From the NCBI GenBank assembly GCA_039619475.1, contig CM077115.1:39504444-39568443 (forward strand): a stretch of 64,000 nucleotides of DNA, given 5' to 3'. How positions within the stretch are numbered: position 1 is the stretch's first letter; the number at the start of each line of letters is the position of its first letter. The translations under genes and the position numbers were made by a program. This DNA comes from Icerya purchasi. Its lineage: Eukaryota > Arthropoda > Insecta > Hemiptera > Monophlebidae. This document shows, in pieces, positions 25,499 through 40,839 of this stretch. A model generated the notes under the pieces. It was not told where the DNA came from and made no database searches. It worked only from the letters and a program-made list of their open reading frames with translations.

Positions 25499-25887
25499 CT
25501 GCCGAACAGAAAAATACGCTCGAGTTTAGAGAACTTTTGAAAAAAACAAACTTCCTTTCCTTACACGTTTCAGTCGCGAGTAGATTCCAAAATCGGGTAT
25601 TATTTAATACAAGACAACGTCTTTCCCCCCCTCATGAATTTCAAAAAGAAATTAATTCCAAAAAGAAATTAATTCCAAAAAAAAAACCGCTAGTAAAATG
25701 TGAAACATGTTGGAAAAATTATTAAAGAAATTTCGGATTTGCTGGCGGTAGACTTTTTTATTTTATTAGTAGCCTACCGATTATAGTTTGCGTAGCCAAT
25801 AATAAAGTTTCGAGGTTATTCCGCTCCCCCTCCCGAGTATTTTGGAATTATGCAAATAAATTATTGTTTACTTGCAAGCCCAAATAC

Positions 25888-25922
<35 letters not shown>

Positions 25923-28900
25923 CGGAAAGAAAGTGATTGCTCTGTTTTTTTTTTTTTTTTTAACTATAAATATTACGGTAAAAAAAAAATAATAAAAAAA
26001 CTCGCGTCTACTACATATATTTTACACTTAACGCGAAGAGGAATGCAATTGTACGTAAAATTCGCCGTTAATTAATTCGCCCTGTCTTTAATTAATTAAA
26101 AGAATCTGCTTCTCTTTAATTAAAATTTAAACCATGTCAAAGAATGGCCGCACGACATATCAAAAATGCAAATTCTCAGTAGTTGTTTACAGATCCGATC
26201 AATTATAATTAAAGGAAACAGTTTCAGCTGAATCGGGGAAAATTAAAAAAGACACCTAGTATAATGTGTGAATTTTTACAGCCATTCTGGCCGAATGAGA
26301 AAATGAGAGAAAAGAAAATTAACAATTCCTCTACGTTAAATAGTACTTTCTCGGTGAGGAGCCACCTTCTTGCTCAAGCGATAGGCGCGCGTGTGTGTGC
26401 GGCGTTTCAAATTGGGCACGTAATTATACGGGATTTTCAGAAGTGTACCACCACCGTGGGAGTCGCGATGTCACAGGACACTGAATGACGTGGGCTATAT
26501 TCCTAGCGAATGGCCGGGACAAAGTAGCTGTCACAATATTTTCGCTTCTTCGGGAAGAATGATAGAATTTGAATTTGAGAAATCCGTAATAAGAAAAATT
26601 AAAAAAAAAAAAAAACAAAAAAAAAAAACGTACTTATCGAAAATGTAGGGGAATTAAAACTTTTCTACACAGCAATCGCAGTCACGCAACAACAAGGAGA
26701 AACAAATGCTCGATTCTGCGGTGAGAAAAATGCACACAACGACCATTTAAGAATTACGGTGTCAGTTCAAAAATTTGACTTTTTTCATTAGCAGTATTTA
26801 TTTTCAATTAGCAATTAAGCATTTAACGCCGCATCTCTCTGTAATAGACGAGACATGTGACATAAAAAGTTGATTTATTTATTTATTTTTATTTATTAAT
26901 TTTTTGTATTCGTATTAATATTAGGTCTCTGCTAGAGCTTGTAAACATCGCGATGATGCAGTGTAAACAACCTCTGTAGATATTATAGCACGAACGCCCG
27001 AGTATTACCCAACTCTTGCTGTTAACTCGCGGATGACCATCTCCACAAGTTACAACGGGCATTCCCAACATGTTTGTCTTGACCCGATCAAATCCATCGG
27101 TAATAATCCCCTCCATCGCTTTTTTTCCTAAGCAACATTGTTCCTCGCTTATTGATTCCCCGTCATCATCCTTTACTACAAATCGCGCTGTTTGCGGATA
27201 TACGCGTACATTTTTTTTTTCTTTTTTCTTTTCCTTAAACGAATCCGCACAGTTCTCAAAAATGTTCCGATTTCAATATCGGACCTTAAGTTCGAATAAT
27301 AAAAAACTATTCATTTCCGTATAATCTCAGGAAAGTAACTACGACACATGTTTTATCGTACGCTTATCTGACGCATAAGCGTGTCTATCTCTCTGAAATA
27401 CTTGCTGGAACATAAAACGGCCCCACAATTCTCCATCTACTTTCTCCACTTGCCCCTAGTTAGAATTAAACGTCGGCACTCGACCAGAAGTCATTGACAT
27501 TTCATCAAATATGATGCCTCCTGCTTTATACGACAACGGTTTTCTTTAAAAAAATAATAATAATAAAATGAACTTTTTTTCAATAGGGACTGGTAGAAGA
27601 ATTCCATGTTAATTTTTCGAAAGGGATCACTGCATATTCTGAATTTTTCCGAAAATTCTTTTCTTGTTCTAATATTTCGTATAGATGTCTAATAAATTTG
27701 TAAATTACTCTCCAGTTATTATATGTACATTAAAAATGTGTGTGGCTGTGCTAACCCCTAATGTAATAAATCTAATAAATCTAATAAGTAGAAACTTTTA
27801 CCGAATTCGACGGGTAAATTAGCGATAGCTTAGCGCAAAAGTAACGCGTAACCGTAATCAACGACTTGCTCCGGATTCGTGTAAATGTCTACTATCCATG
27901 TAAATAAATAAAACACATAGGCGCGTTAAAAAAGGGGAAAAAATCCGATTTGGATGACGATGAATATTGCGATAGATCGCGTTCTTAATTATTAAATATT
28001 CGCGTTTTATTTATGTACGTGATCACAACTGTTGCCCTCTAAGAATGATACGAATGAAATACTACTCGTTCGTTGTTATCCTTCGAAAGGACCGATTCAA
28101 GTATTAAGGACTAGAAAAAACCTCTGCGGCGATCAGTTACATGCCGATTCGATAAATCGGACATTAACGTGATATATAAAAAAAAAAAAAAACACTTCTC
28201 CGTTTCGTGACGATCGGAAATTTCATAAATCCAGTTAATGTCCTTTTTTTTTTTTTTTTTTTTTATCGTTTATCTTTTTTATTTCGTAGTGTCGCCCTGG
28301 CCTACTGAATACTCATCTGGAGGTCGAGTTCTTTATAAAAAAGAAAAAAAGTTAAAAAAATTTGAAGTTTATTTCCAGTCTGTAGCGAAAGATATTTCGT
28401 TGCGAAAACAATAATTTTCCGAGTAATGAATTTTCTTAAAGGTGTTTGAAATTATTATGCAATGATTGTGACGTTAAATAACACCGGCAAAAGCTCCATC
28501 TGTTAAAATTAGACTCCGGTCAGTAGCCGACGAAAGTTTCGCTTCCAATTTAGCACCCTTTCTGTTTTAACGCCGGTCCGTTCCTCGACCCCGTGTGCCC
28601 TTAAGGTATTCTTAGTCGTCCACCTTCGTTCTCACTTCGCTTCCATAGCATACACTATTTACGCTTTGTTCTTAAAAAAAATACCCCGTCGTAAGCGCGT
28701 CCGTCGCCATACTTTACGTGACGAGAGTTTTGTTACAGTTGTCAAATTTCACAACCTGTCTGCGCACGGGGTCGCTTCGTAATTTCAGCACCCTTCTAAC
28801 TTTGCTACGTGTGCCATTATGCTGCTGAGAGCTTACAACCCGAATTCGTGCAATTTTTTCGTGTTCTCTCCGCGAAATAATTACACGATAACTTTGTAGT

Positions 28901-29238
28901 TAAAGTGTGCAACCGACAAAAACCAAACATCACTCGCGCTCTCTGTCCGGATAATATTTGAAATCGGATAATAGTGGAGAAAAATTTGCCCGAATGTAAA
29001 AATAAATTCCAAGGAGAAAGAAATTCTTTTCAGATACTAATTAAAAGCCCTTAGCTACATTATAAAACGAGTTTATTTAGATTCATCTTAATTGAACTTT
29101 GGAAATTCTACCTTTTGAGCTTTCGATAGATGCGTTAAAGTCGTGCGGTATATTTAGAAAAGACACTGACACGTTTCTTACATATTGAAATACATGTGTA
29201 TCTAATATTTTTAAACGAATGATTCTTGTATATACAAG

Positions 29239-29241
<3 letters not shown>

Positions 29242-29276
<35 letters not shown>

Positions 29277-29520
29277 TTATTTCGCCTATCTCGGAAACGG
29301 CCCTAAAGATTTGAATGAAATTTGCACACTAAGGGTATTCTAGGCGCCAATAAATCGATCTGAAAGGTCTAATCCATGGCAAAATTCGGTTTCGCGAGTT
29401 TTAAACGGGTTTTAATGTTTTCAGCGGTAAATCGCAAAAACAATCATTTATTGAGATTTTCTGGCTATAGCGATTTCATTTTTACCGAAAAAACAATCAT
29501 TTATTGATAAGACCAGTGTT
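29242..29520 (+). repeat. (TA)n followed by a probable interspersed repeat
   Basis: A (TA)n run at 29242-29273 leads into TTTCGCCTATCTCGGAAACG and GATGAAATTTGCACACTAAG-like text. That phrasing resembles the ends of insect non-LTR elements. AAAAACAATCATTTATTGA occurs twice (about 29437 and 29484). No second copy was found in the window, so the assignment is tentative. Confidence 0.35.
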
Positions 29521-31047
29521 CATTTTTTACTTTTTTTTGTATTAATTTTATATTTAAATAAAACAAAAAAAAAAAAAAACAAAAAAAAACTGTTTTATAA
29601 TAGCTACTAGCGACAAACATGCTTTGGAAATGCAACTTTGGACATTATCTTAAGTAACGATATCAATAATATTAATAATTTATTTTCCTTTTTAAAATTA
29701 ACAAATCTTTATAATACTTTATAATAATTAGCATATGTAATTAAATAAAAGATGCAAATGACCATGCAGTCGAGCATCTTTCAAATAAATAAATAAAATA
29801 AAAAAAAAAAAAGAAAAAATAAAAAAAAGAAAAAGAAAATCGATTAATCAACAAAAGTACTAAACTGTTTCGTCTTTGCCTATTTATATTTTTTATTTGT
29901 GAAATTGAATTATTGAGAATATGTTGTGCACATTTTAAAAACCTTCTTACGTGCAGTATTTATTACATTTTGCAGTGATTTAGTCGGAAATTTTTTCCAA
30001 ATGGTTGGAAAACAACTCTGATCACCGGTAAAATTCCAAGACGCTTTTTATTTGTTTTTATATCGAATAAACTCCGATAGAGATAACGCTGATGACGACC
30101 CTATAGATATCTAAAGTATAATTTTTTTCTAATAAAAAAGCGTATATATATATATATATATATATATCTATAAAAATCAACGTGGGGCAGCCATTGAAAA
30201 CATTTTCCAACCATCCGGGGAAAACGAATTCGAAGGACCTCTACATTTTTGTTGCTATCAGTATCGAAAAGCGAACTATAGAAAGATGCTTTACATTCAT
30301 AAATGTGTTCATAAAATATTTTACGTTTTGCGAATATTCGTATATAAGATTAATAACTTTAAACGAACAATTCTGGTATATAAATTTATATTTCGCGAAT
30401 CTCGGAATTTGGCCAGATGTTTTAGGTAAACTGTACAAAAGTTCTATCAAATTGTTCCTATTAAAATGTTAAACTAATTGCACTCGTGATTTTTTAAATT
30501 TAAATAACCGGTTTATATGTAGGTAAGATCGAAAAATATATTCATATTTAATGCGATTCGTAGAAGAAGACGAGCGGAGTTCGGTCGCCCAGACACTACA
30601 TATATAATGTAAACAAAAATTCTGAAGTGACCGAACTTCGGTCAGATTTATTTGCAGATAAAGAGGAAAGTAGTGTCGTAACTTTCACAGACACTTTTAA
30701 AAAATACAAACAAGCATGTAATACGAAAATTACAATATCGTCTTAACTTGTGCAATATTAATATATCGAAATCGCGCCGTACAAATATATGTATATCGCG
30801 ATGAAATTTATTATTTCATCGCGAGAGTAAAATTTTCTTAAAAATAAGCGAATTGTTAAATTTTTAAATTTACTTTTAATAAGCCGTAGAAATACAACAG
30901 TCTGATCACTAACACGGACGACGGCGCTGTTTGCCATGATTAGTCTCCGTAAAACCCACTACTAATTCGTGAATTGTACCAGAATCTTTAAAGCCATTTT
31001 TCGATATACACAAGAATTGCTCGTTGAACACCATTACTCGCATTACG

Positions 31048-31203
31048 CAATGATATAATTTAAAAAATATAAAAAGCATAAAACACTCCGACTAGTTTCG
31101 GATACTACAATCCATCTTCATGGTGTGTACAAAGAGAATTTACACACCATGAAGATGGATTATGGTATCTGAAACTAGTCTGATTTTTCAAATTATATCA
31201 TTG
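31048..31203. repeat. Foldback (inverted repeat) element
   Basis: Left arm 31048-31129 and right arm 31141-31203 are inverted copies around an 11-nt loop (core TACACACCATGAAGATGGAT and GAAACTAGTC; outer ATATAATTT and CAATGATATA). The left arm has an extra insert of about 19 nt. There is no coding capacity. The element is in the large Lim1 intron. Confidence 0.75.
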
Positions 31204-34200
31204 TGTTGTTAATGTGTGTTCTATTTTTGTATTTACTTCATTCAATTGTAACGCGATAGTATAGATTACAATCATATCATTATTTCTATGGATTAAATCC
31301 ATCGGTAAAATGTATACTTTTTTCATACGAATTGTTTTTATAACGTATACGCTTCATATCTGCTTTGAAATTGCAAATTAACCAATGTGTCGGTTAATAA
31401 GTTTTACGAGATATTAAAGACTAATGTACGCGTATGACACGAAAGCTATATACTTTTTTTTTTTTTTTTTTTTGTATACATTCTATTATTCGTTTTTGTA
31501 TTGAAGTATTCTCGCACGTTATAAAAAATAACAACAAATATTCGTTAATTAGAAACATTATTACAAATTATCGTTTATATATGAGCGATGTCCTTTACGC
31601 GACAACACATTTGAGAATTGGCGAATATTTAAATCCGTTATGTGAAATATAAATGTGTTTCATCACTAAATAAATATATCTACTTTTTTTAACCGTGGTA
31701 AATGAGAATTTAAAATAAGTGAATTATTTACTTTTTAATGAAAAATGCGACGAGCGCCTAAACACTGGTTTCCCACCTTCTATTTGAAAAAAAGATTTCG
31801 TTCCCTGGAATTTTTCGGACGATAAGACTTCGACTAGTCGATTTATCTACATCGCTTAAAAGAGCACACCCTTAATTTTATAATTTCATCAAAGTCGTCA
31901 AAAGCCGTTTCCGGGATACAAATATATTCACAAGTTTTGCTTACACACTTTCCGATTTCAAATTTTAGCTCAGGCAAGTATTTCTGTTTTTCTACTTTAC
32001 GCATTTGCTTCTTCGTCTTTATCAATTTCCTACATCGCCCATGTCGTTAACTAAAGCTTCAAATTACTTCCTAATTCTCGCGTTTATTGACGATCCAATA
32101 AGATATCCAACTTCCCCAATCGCCTGCTGTTAGATTCTATCAGACCGGCTGTTAGTTACCTATTTCGTAATAAAAAATAGCATACCGTGTGTAACAAATA
32201 GAAAACTAATTAATTAAAACCTACAGAACAGTCCCCCATTTTTTAAACGGAACATACATTAATGTATTACCTCTGCTTGGACAAAAAGTTCACATAGACA
32301 CTAAAAATCCTCGAGAAAAATTTTGTACTCGAACATCGCGCCACTACGGCGGATAATAAAATTGAACGATAAATGGGAAACGAATAAATCAATAAATATT
32401 CGCCGTCGCGCCCTATTGGTCAGAATTTAAATTACTTTACTATATATGCGTGCGAGTCTGTGCATTATGTTCGATTGTCGAGTATTTTTCATAAAGAAAA
32501 CAAAAAAAAAAAAAGTTCTTTATTTTCGAATTATTTATAACAAATAAACAGGTAAAGTCGTTAATTATTTATTCTACCGACGATCCGCGTTATACTACTA
32601 GATGTAGGCATTACGCTCAACTTCAAACTGAATAAGAAACGAAAAATTTTTGCTTCGGACGATTTTCGATAATGATATCAACGCGCCACGTTAAATCGAT
32701 AAATGGCATGGGTCTCCTCCGACTGCACACTGGTGCGATGAGAACGAGTATCGCGATTGTTACATAATGATAATCACAGCGCCGGTTCTCTGCGGAGGAC
32801 TCAAAAATTACTCTGCTCAGAGAGAAGGTTGAATTTCTCAGTGAAAGTAAAAATACATATCGGATTTCGGGTGTAGTTCAGGTGTTTTTCTTATTGCACA
32901 CGCGTGTGTCGACATTGTAATCTTCGTTGCCATACTATATATATAATATGTAAATAATACGATATGCTTAAAACTCGCACAACGATTACTGCTCAAAAAT
33001 AATTTTCGGATTTTTCCGATGTTTCGCAAGCCAAAAAATTCTGATGATGGTCACTGTAATCTTTGCGAATCGTCCAATGTAGGAACATATTTTAGCATAA
33101 CTAGTTCTGGAAATTTTTTTAAGATAAATGTAAATAGCGCACTTTCCGCGGAATTATTTCCTAAAAAATTTATCGTGTACGCCTGTTAATTTTTCTAATA
33201 ATATTCTTTAAATTGAACATTCGTGAATTATTTTTCAAATTCGAATAATTCCGTTTTATTTTTAAAAATATTTCAATACGCGTATTCAAAGAATACTTGA
33301 AATAATGTACTTTTACGATGAACAATGTTCTCTTGTGCAATTGTAGAAAATATTCGAGAACAGGGCGGTGTTATTTTTGTTTAAAAACGAAAAACAGTAC
33401 ATCGTCCCACGGTCTGTTAACATTCGTTCATTGAAGCCAATTGCGCAGTTGTGATGTTCAACATATTTTCTGAAGTATTATCGCGTCTGCAATTTACCTT
33501 CATAATTCTCACAAATTTAAATTCATCACGCTGCTGGCTGACTGACACGTATGTTTTTCTCCTAATGAATTAATGACACATGCCACTATCCGGAGTTCGA
33601 GTATTTTTTGAACCAGACGACGATTGACATTTTACCGGAACTTTACTAAATCCTCCGGTTTACTTATGCCCCTCCAATTCTTGCTCTCATACTCTGCGGC
33701 TTAAATCCAAAATTATCCTTTTTCCGCTGTTAAATACGCGAGCCTTCTAACGCGGCAAAAATATTTTTCCGCTATCTTAAAGAAACATATTTTCCAAAAA
33801 TTACCATTCTCCAGTCTCCTTGCGTAGTGTGAAAATTAACATCTTCCAGTTTCCTTCCGCTGCGTGAAACGTTGTCAGATATTTACGCTTTCTCTTTTTC
33901 TAATAATTATTCATTTCATCCGTTGTTCAACCTAAGTACTGTTAATCTTCCGCGGTTCATTTTGTACTTTCATTTCGCCGTTCTTTTATTAATTTGCCTA
34001 CCTTCTTAAGGCATACTACCCTGTTCCCGTCTTTACATTTTACACTGGCTTCCTCCGTATCATTCAAATGATTATCATATTCGGGCGGTGTTTATCTCTT
34101 TGTCTTGAGCGTTCCACACTCTGCATATTTGCTGAGCTTGATACTCCGTATCGCGCGCCTCTTTTATATCATCCTGTCTTTTCATTCCACTCGCGTGTTA

Positions 34201-34890
34201 TATTCACGTTATACTAATTTTACTATTTTACATCTAATTTTAATTCAAAACATTTATACCCATCGCGCATCATATCACAATATTTTCACATAAGCCATAA
34301 GTAACGCAGCTAGAACATGAGCATCAAACATTAATTGTTTTTTTTGTTATATCATTTATAATTATTTACTTTTTCAATCAATTTCTTATCGCTGTTCCTT
34401 TCCTACGACTAACCATTTCTCATTCTTTGTACCACGCAGTCAACCACATTTTTATTCCGTCTTTCCATATATTCAAATTGCATTCGTCTCTTAATTCCTT
34501 TGGTAAGTTACCTAGTAAATGACTCATAACTTCCTCTTCGACATTATCAATTTTTTATTATTAATCCCTTTAAGTCTTACGAAATGCAAATTGTCATAGT
34601 TCCTAGTCCCATATTTCTCTTGTCGGTAATCTTGTTTTTTCTGTTTTATACTTTTAAAAAAAAACATTTTTGGAGACATTTCTTTATTATTATCCCACCA
34701 AGTAGAATTCGTTGCAAGATTCGCACTTCTCCAATTCGGTAACAAAATCGATGAGAACGTACGAGAAAAGACTTCTTTTTTCAACCAAAATGTTATAACA
34801 ATAAAACATATACCTTACAAGCTACATTAACGTTATTTCCACGCATCTTCTCAAATTACACACATAAACACAGAAGTCATTATACTATAC

Positions 34891-34996
34891 TCATGATTAT
34901 CTGTCCCCGTAATTACCTGTACCCATGATTATCTGTTCCCATGATTATCTATACCCATGATTACCTGTACCCATGATTACCTGTACCCATGATTAT
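34891..34996 (+). repeat. 16-bp minisatellite
   Basis: About 6.5 units of ATGATTAYCTGTACCC with a few substitutions (CTGTTCCC, CTATACCC). It lies in the large Lim1 intron. Confidence 0.9.
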
Positions 34997-35425
34997 AGAG
35001 CATTGTTCTCCGAAACATGTTGGGAAAAAATTTGTTTATTGTAAATTTAATATAGTACAAAAAGTTCTGTTTATATATGTGTGTAATTTGATTATACCTT
35101 ACAGGCATTTCGAGATTATTAATGCGACATACCGAAATGGTCAGTTGTGATTAATTCATCTATTTTTTCGTTTCTTATTTATCTGCTTTCATGATTATTT
35201 TTTTTTACTTTTTTTCCGTTTTTTTTTTTAACAGTCTTTCCTCCTGTAACTTTATTTACTTCTCGTATGCAGTATATTATTACTATATGTATTTTATTTC
35301 TCATTGGTATTCATACTTCTTATTCAAGCCTTCCGACCGAAGTTTGGCGAACAGTAAGGCCATCTTCACTTTGTTAGTATTATTTAAGTGCTCTTGTGAA
35401 CATCGGTATTCATTTAATCATACTG

Positions 35426-35457
<32 letters not shown>

Positions 35458-37427
35458 CTTTTTCTACGTGCAATCAAATTTCAATTTTTTACTTTTTGAT
35501 CGACTTTTAATACACACACGCAATTGTGTTGGGGGAAAAAAACAGAACGGAATCGCTCACATACCATCGTTGTTTCGCTGCCCCCCCCTCCCCCGTGTAA
35601 CGATTAAAACTCGATCAAAAATCACCTCGCTCTAGTTTTCGAAGTAACCTCCGAAATTCTGAAGGAATCGATCTCTGCACGTAAAACCGGGATACGTATA
35701 GCGTACCTGGAAAAATCGGTCTTCTCGTCGGAGAGGAGTCAAAGTCGGTAAACGATTTAGTTCTTAGAAGAGCGATTGATAGAAAGGGGGACAAATAAAA
35801 AAAAAAAAAAAAAAAAAAAAAAAACTGAGCAATTCGAGGAAGTAAAATTTCTCATTGCTAAATGTGTTGTGTCCAGAGGTTATAACGCGAAGCCATGGCA
35901 CAATATAAAAAGCCCTCTACGAAATTACGACGCCGTTTAGTGATTATTATCGTGTGACGGTTGTTTTCTGCAAAACGAGGCAAGATTTACGAGTATGCAG
36001 AGCGTCGCGGTCGCACACGTGTACCTGGCCGACCATTAATGCGACCTGACAAATTGTTAGCAGCCATCGCATGGAGGCAATAAAAACCTAACGACATTAG
36101 GAAGACATAAGCGCTTAACTACGACACGCAACATCAGCGCGCATCTCCCGCCTTTCTTGACGCATTCTGCTGTGAATTTTCGCTCGTTTGCTTACAAAAG
36201 TTAAATACAGAAATTCCATCGCAAGCGAGATTTTTTTGTCGAATGCGATTGGCGACATTAGCGAATCGGTTAATTACTGTCGCGCGAAACTATCATGTCC
36301 GGAGATGGTAGTGGCAAAAGAAATTGATAATAAGAATATGTGGCGGTTTCCAATGGTACGACCGGGGCGAGCGTTTTACCAATCGCCGGAGGAGTGCGAT
36401 ATTTTTGACACCCTACTGCCCGATGAACGGACACAAACGGCAAATAACTTTGGTCGGGCATTCAGAATGTTCTCGAAAATAGGGACTTCTCTAATGACGA
36501 GAATACACAGAGTTATATTAACGATGACAAAGGTGGGCCTAGTCTGTGAACACAATGCTGCAGCAGCTCCTGGTTTTCCGATGAAGATTTTCTACCATTG
36601 TAATGGAATACCCGAGAATTATCTGGAAAATTAATGGCGGATAATCCAAAAATAGATATTCTCTTTAGTTCCATTATGCTACACTGTGAACCTTAACTTC
36701 ACAATCGCTGACATCCCGCTAAGGCTTACTTTACTTAATGTAATTAAACAGGATTTAATTTCCGTAAAATGTCGAGCGTCGCAAGAAACGTTTTTATAAA
36801 AGTCCGTGTGTTTTTTTTTACTTTTTAACTCTGTAATAACGGCAAAGTTTACACATTTTGCATGTTGCACGGACTCTTTTTTTCTGAATTTTCTCTGAAT
36901 AATTTTTGTAAAAATTATATTAAACTATAATTCCAATGTAAGACGTAAACGACAAATTAATTATAATTTGTTTAATATAATTAAATGAAATTCAAATACG
37001 GAACAATTTCAAAATCGCATTAAAAGAATTTCTAAATTTTTACCGATCTTCTTCGACTACATTTACTCCAGCTAAAAATGGGATTTGCCACTTAACGGAA
37101 ATAATTGTAATTCTTTCTTTTTTTACCATCCGATAAATTTAAAAATATTCGCCTGTATTTATTTATAGTTTTCGGCTAATTTGTAATCTACAGATGGTGA
37201 AATAGCGCACTCCGAATCTTTCGAATTGATAAGAATTACACACATTTAATGGCAAAAACTTGGCTAATTCGGTGTGAGACTTGAGGCGAACGATATTTAA
37301 TCCGACTGTCCCCGTAATGACAACACTCTTTTACGGAGAGAAGAAAAAATCATTTGGAAAAATTAACGCGATTTCTGTCATGTGCTCGCGGCAAAAATAT
37401 ATTCGGAGAACTACAAAAGAAACCGCC

Positions 37428-37458
<31 letters not shown>

Positions 37459-40400
37459 GGCCCGATAATATATAAAATCTGTCTCAAAGATGATGATAGC
37501 GCCACATACACAGGTTGCTATCAAAGCCGGCGGCCCGATAAAAGATCACGCAGCGCCACATAAAACGGGCCTCCTACCGCTCAGCCTGTACAAGATTACT
37601 CTTCATTTTCCGCGTTTTATAAAACTTTTAAGCCGCTCTTTGTATACACTTTCGATACGCGCGCAATACACGTAACGGGTTGTGGCAGTCCGGGGGTTTT
37701 GACTGATCGATGAGGGCGAAGAAGAAAGACACGAGATAGGCAACCGAGAAAATAGTCTGCGATTTTGCAAAAACTACAGAGCGGTCGCTGGGGTTATGGA
37801 ACTTTACCTTTTTTTTTTGAACGGTCAGGAGGCAAGTGCACACGGTTCGGCTGAAAAATGACTCGAATTATATAGAGACACGGTCACCGCTGCGGGGAAG
37901 ATATTCGGGTTCACAGCGGGTTGTCACAACCAGGGTCATTCGTAGTTTCATTTTTATTCCGGTTACGCTCGGTCGCGTATCAAATACCGAATTTTAAGGA
38001 AAACTCTCCCCCGTATTCGCAATTATTTTGAAAGCCGAGACAACACCGTTCGCGGTAGAAAATTTTTCCCGCAGTTCGCATGTCGATGGCGAGCCCCGGA
38101 ACCAAAATCAAAAAACGAACCAGGTCTAAAAGATTCTCAGAGAGATTTCGACGATAGCCGGCGAGACGTCATCAACTTTCCAATGTCACTAAGTTTTATC
38201 GAAAATACCGCCTATTTTTATAAAGTCCTCAAGTCACTTTTCAACGATGTGTTACAAAAAAAATTAAATAAATCAAACTGCCTAGTTGCTAGAGATCTCG
38301 ACTTCTACTACGGGAAGGTCTTTGATCCTAGGTAGCGACAAGAAAGTTATATTTCCCAAAATTTAACTGACTTATTTTTTAAAACATAATAAAAACGCAA
38401 TCTTTCGGCTACGCTAAAAGCCACTTATTTGCGTGTTTGTCTAATAACCTGTGTAGCTTCATTCAAACATTAATAAACTACATCAGCGGACAGTCGTTTT
38501 TTTTTTCCTTTACTGTTTATATAATTTTTTTTTTTTTTTCATTCATCTTTTTATTTCAACGATATAAGGAACATTGCAGAAATGTTTTACATCTCCAGCT
38601 TAGGTACTTTTACAGTCAATTTTCCGACTATGTCGCTATAAAACATTAAAATCATTTACGAAAAAAAAAAAATAATAAATGTGAATTTAATTTTAACTAA
38701 ACTTACGGCAAAGGTTTTTTTTTTCTTGATTTCTCTTTTTTCTTTACATAATGAGAAACCATCGAACCGGAAAACCAGAAAGACTATATTAAAAATTAAG
38801 ATTCGGAGGCGATTCGGAAGTATATTGAAGTAACGGCATTACGAATGAAGGTGAAGTATAGATAGAACGAAGGAAACATTTTAAGGAGTAGGCTAGAGCT
38901 AAAATTTGCGAATAAGAAAGAAAAAAACACGTCGTAAGCGTCACGTACAGGATCTATGTTGAGGAATGATGGAGACAGGGAAAAGTCGGAAAAACCGAGG
39001 GAAAATTAATTAAGGCTGATTAAGGAAGCAATAGTAGAATGACACAGCCAGCTAGAATGAACTTGAAGCAAGGGTGAGGACCGAACTTGGGAAGAAATAA
39101 TGAAGAGCATGTTAGAAAAGAGAAGGAAAAATGTCCGACGCGAAGGCCTGACTACCTGATGACAGAATTGCGTCCGGCATCTAATATAAATTTTTACAGG
39201 TACAACACATAGCGACTATCCGTGTTTTTTCGTTTTCCGATGAATATGTTAATTTTTTAGAATACCGTTGCAAAATTTCAATTTTCCAATAACAAACATA
39301 AGTCGATGAAAAGAAAAAATTTAATGCGAATTTCTCCGTTAATTTATTTGAATTTTTAGTTATTAGATTCTCGTTAACCGGAAAGCAGCGGCAGTTTTCA
39401 GCTTCTCGTGGGTTTTTTCTTTCATTATGCGGCAGCGGGGTTACCACAGTAGCGGAAAGTGCGACCGTCCCTGATCATCTAGGCTATGGCTGCGATGACA
39501 AATTTTAATTAAACATCTCTGCAGTACGTATTCGAGAGCAGGCAGTTCGTTTCCAACTGAAAATTACAGCGAGCCATGTACGGGCAACGTTCAATTAGAT
39601 GATAGAGAAATATATACGTGCATTGCACGTCTGACGAAGAACCTCTAAAGTAGTGTGAAATTGAAAAACCAGTAGCCGCCATGTGAACAAGGCGAACACT
39701 GAAATCTCGCTTCAAACAGCGGCAGGCGGCTATTTTCACATTGATCGTCTAAGGTACGGAAAATTAAACGCTTAAAATAACTCGGAATTTTCCAAAGCGG
39801 TCCAGCGCATATGCATAACGGAGGAAGCAACGAATAGCAACCATGTACGATGAGTCTAGATTTGTAATTTCAGGGAAGATGAGACATGGAAAATTTTGCC
39901 TCGTACGTAGCCAGAATATGAATACACCTCTGTCGTAGTGGTGTTTTGTTCAGGTAGGACCACATACTGAAACTTCCAAGAAAAACAAAAAGTCCACACA
40001 CACTGTGTTTATATGTTCACAGTTGACGCTCCCCTCCCCCATAACAAAAAAGTAATAATAGATTATAAAATTTATTACACGGAAACCTTGGAAATACACC
40101 TAGATATTAAAGACAGGAAATAAGACGACGGTTTATCAGTGTGTGCATAGATTTTCTTTTCCAGTAATTCGATTTCAGAAACACGAGTTCGCTACAAACA
40201 GCTAATCAAACGAAAATAACATATACGCAGTGTTATTTTGGTAGCTTTTTATTTTTCTTAATGAGAAGGAAAACAACTAAAGCGACCAAATATCATTGTA
40301 TTAATTGCAACGTGATTCTTAGGCTACCCCCCATTCGAAAAATTTTATGTAACGCAAAATGTCCCAAAAAAATGTAACGTTTGTTATATTTTATAGGATT

Positions 40401-40839
40401 TTTGTTATTGTTATTTAAAAAATGTCATAACCAATATTAAAAGCTAACAAGGTTAATCATCTACGGTCATAAGTGGATGGAATATGGAACCGCGTGGAGG
40501 TCATTTCTGCAAAAGCCACCGATTAGAGTACAATAGCTTATTCGGAAATGCCGCATTTACGAATACTTAATCGAGTACGTTTCGTGTCGGGATACTTATA
40601 AATGGATGAGACGCTGAAAGAGAAAGAGGAAAAAAACCTAAAAACCCGCGCAAGGATGACTTTTTGCGGTTTTTGCAAACTTTTACGCAAAAATTTAACA
40701 GCATTAAAATTAACACGGCTAACATTTTCAACTGCAGTTTGATTACATAGGAAAAATAAAAAATCTCTTCGCTACTCGCGCAATTTTCTTATTCAGAAAT
40801 ATTGACATTTGCAAATTTCGCCTATTTTCGTGGAGGAAC

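Noticed and set aside
33950..34800. Possible LINE between endonuclease and RT on the minus strand (NSTWWDNNKEM and nearby text)
   Set aside because: Only a vague resemblance; no RT or endonuclease motif could be read in the flanks.
34891..34996. CRISPR-like regular repeats
   Set aside because: Units are contiguous 16-mers with no spacers, in an insect intron; a simple minisatellite.
36188..36634. 148-codon plus-strand frame in the Lim1 intron
   Set aside because: No domain, no splice or poly(A) context, and a length reachable by chance in 64 kb of both strands.
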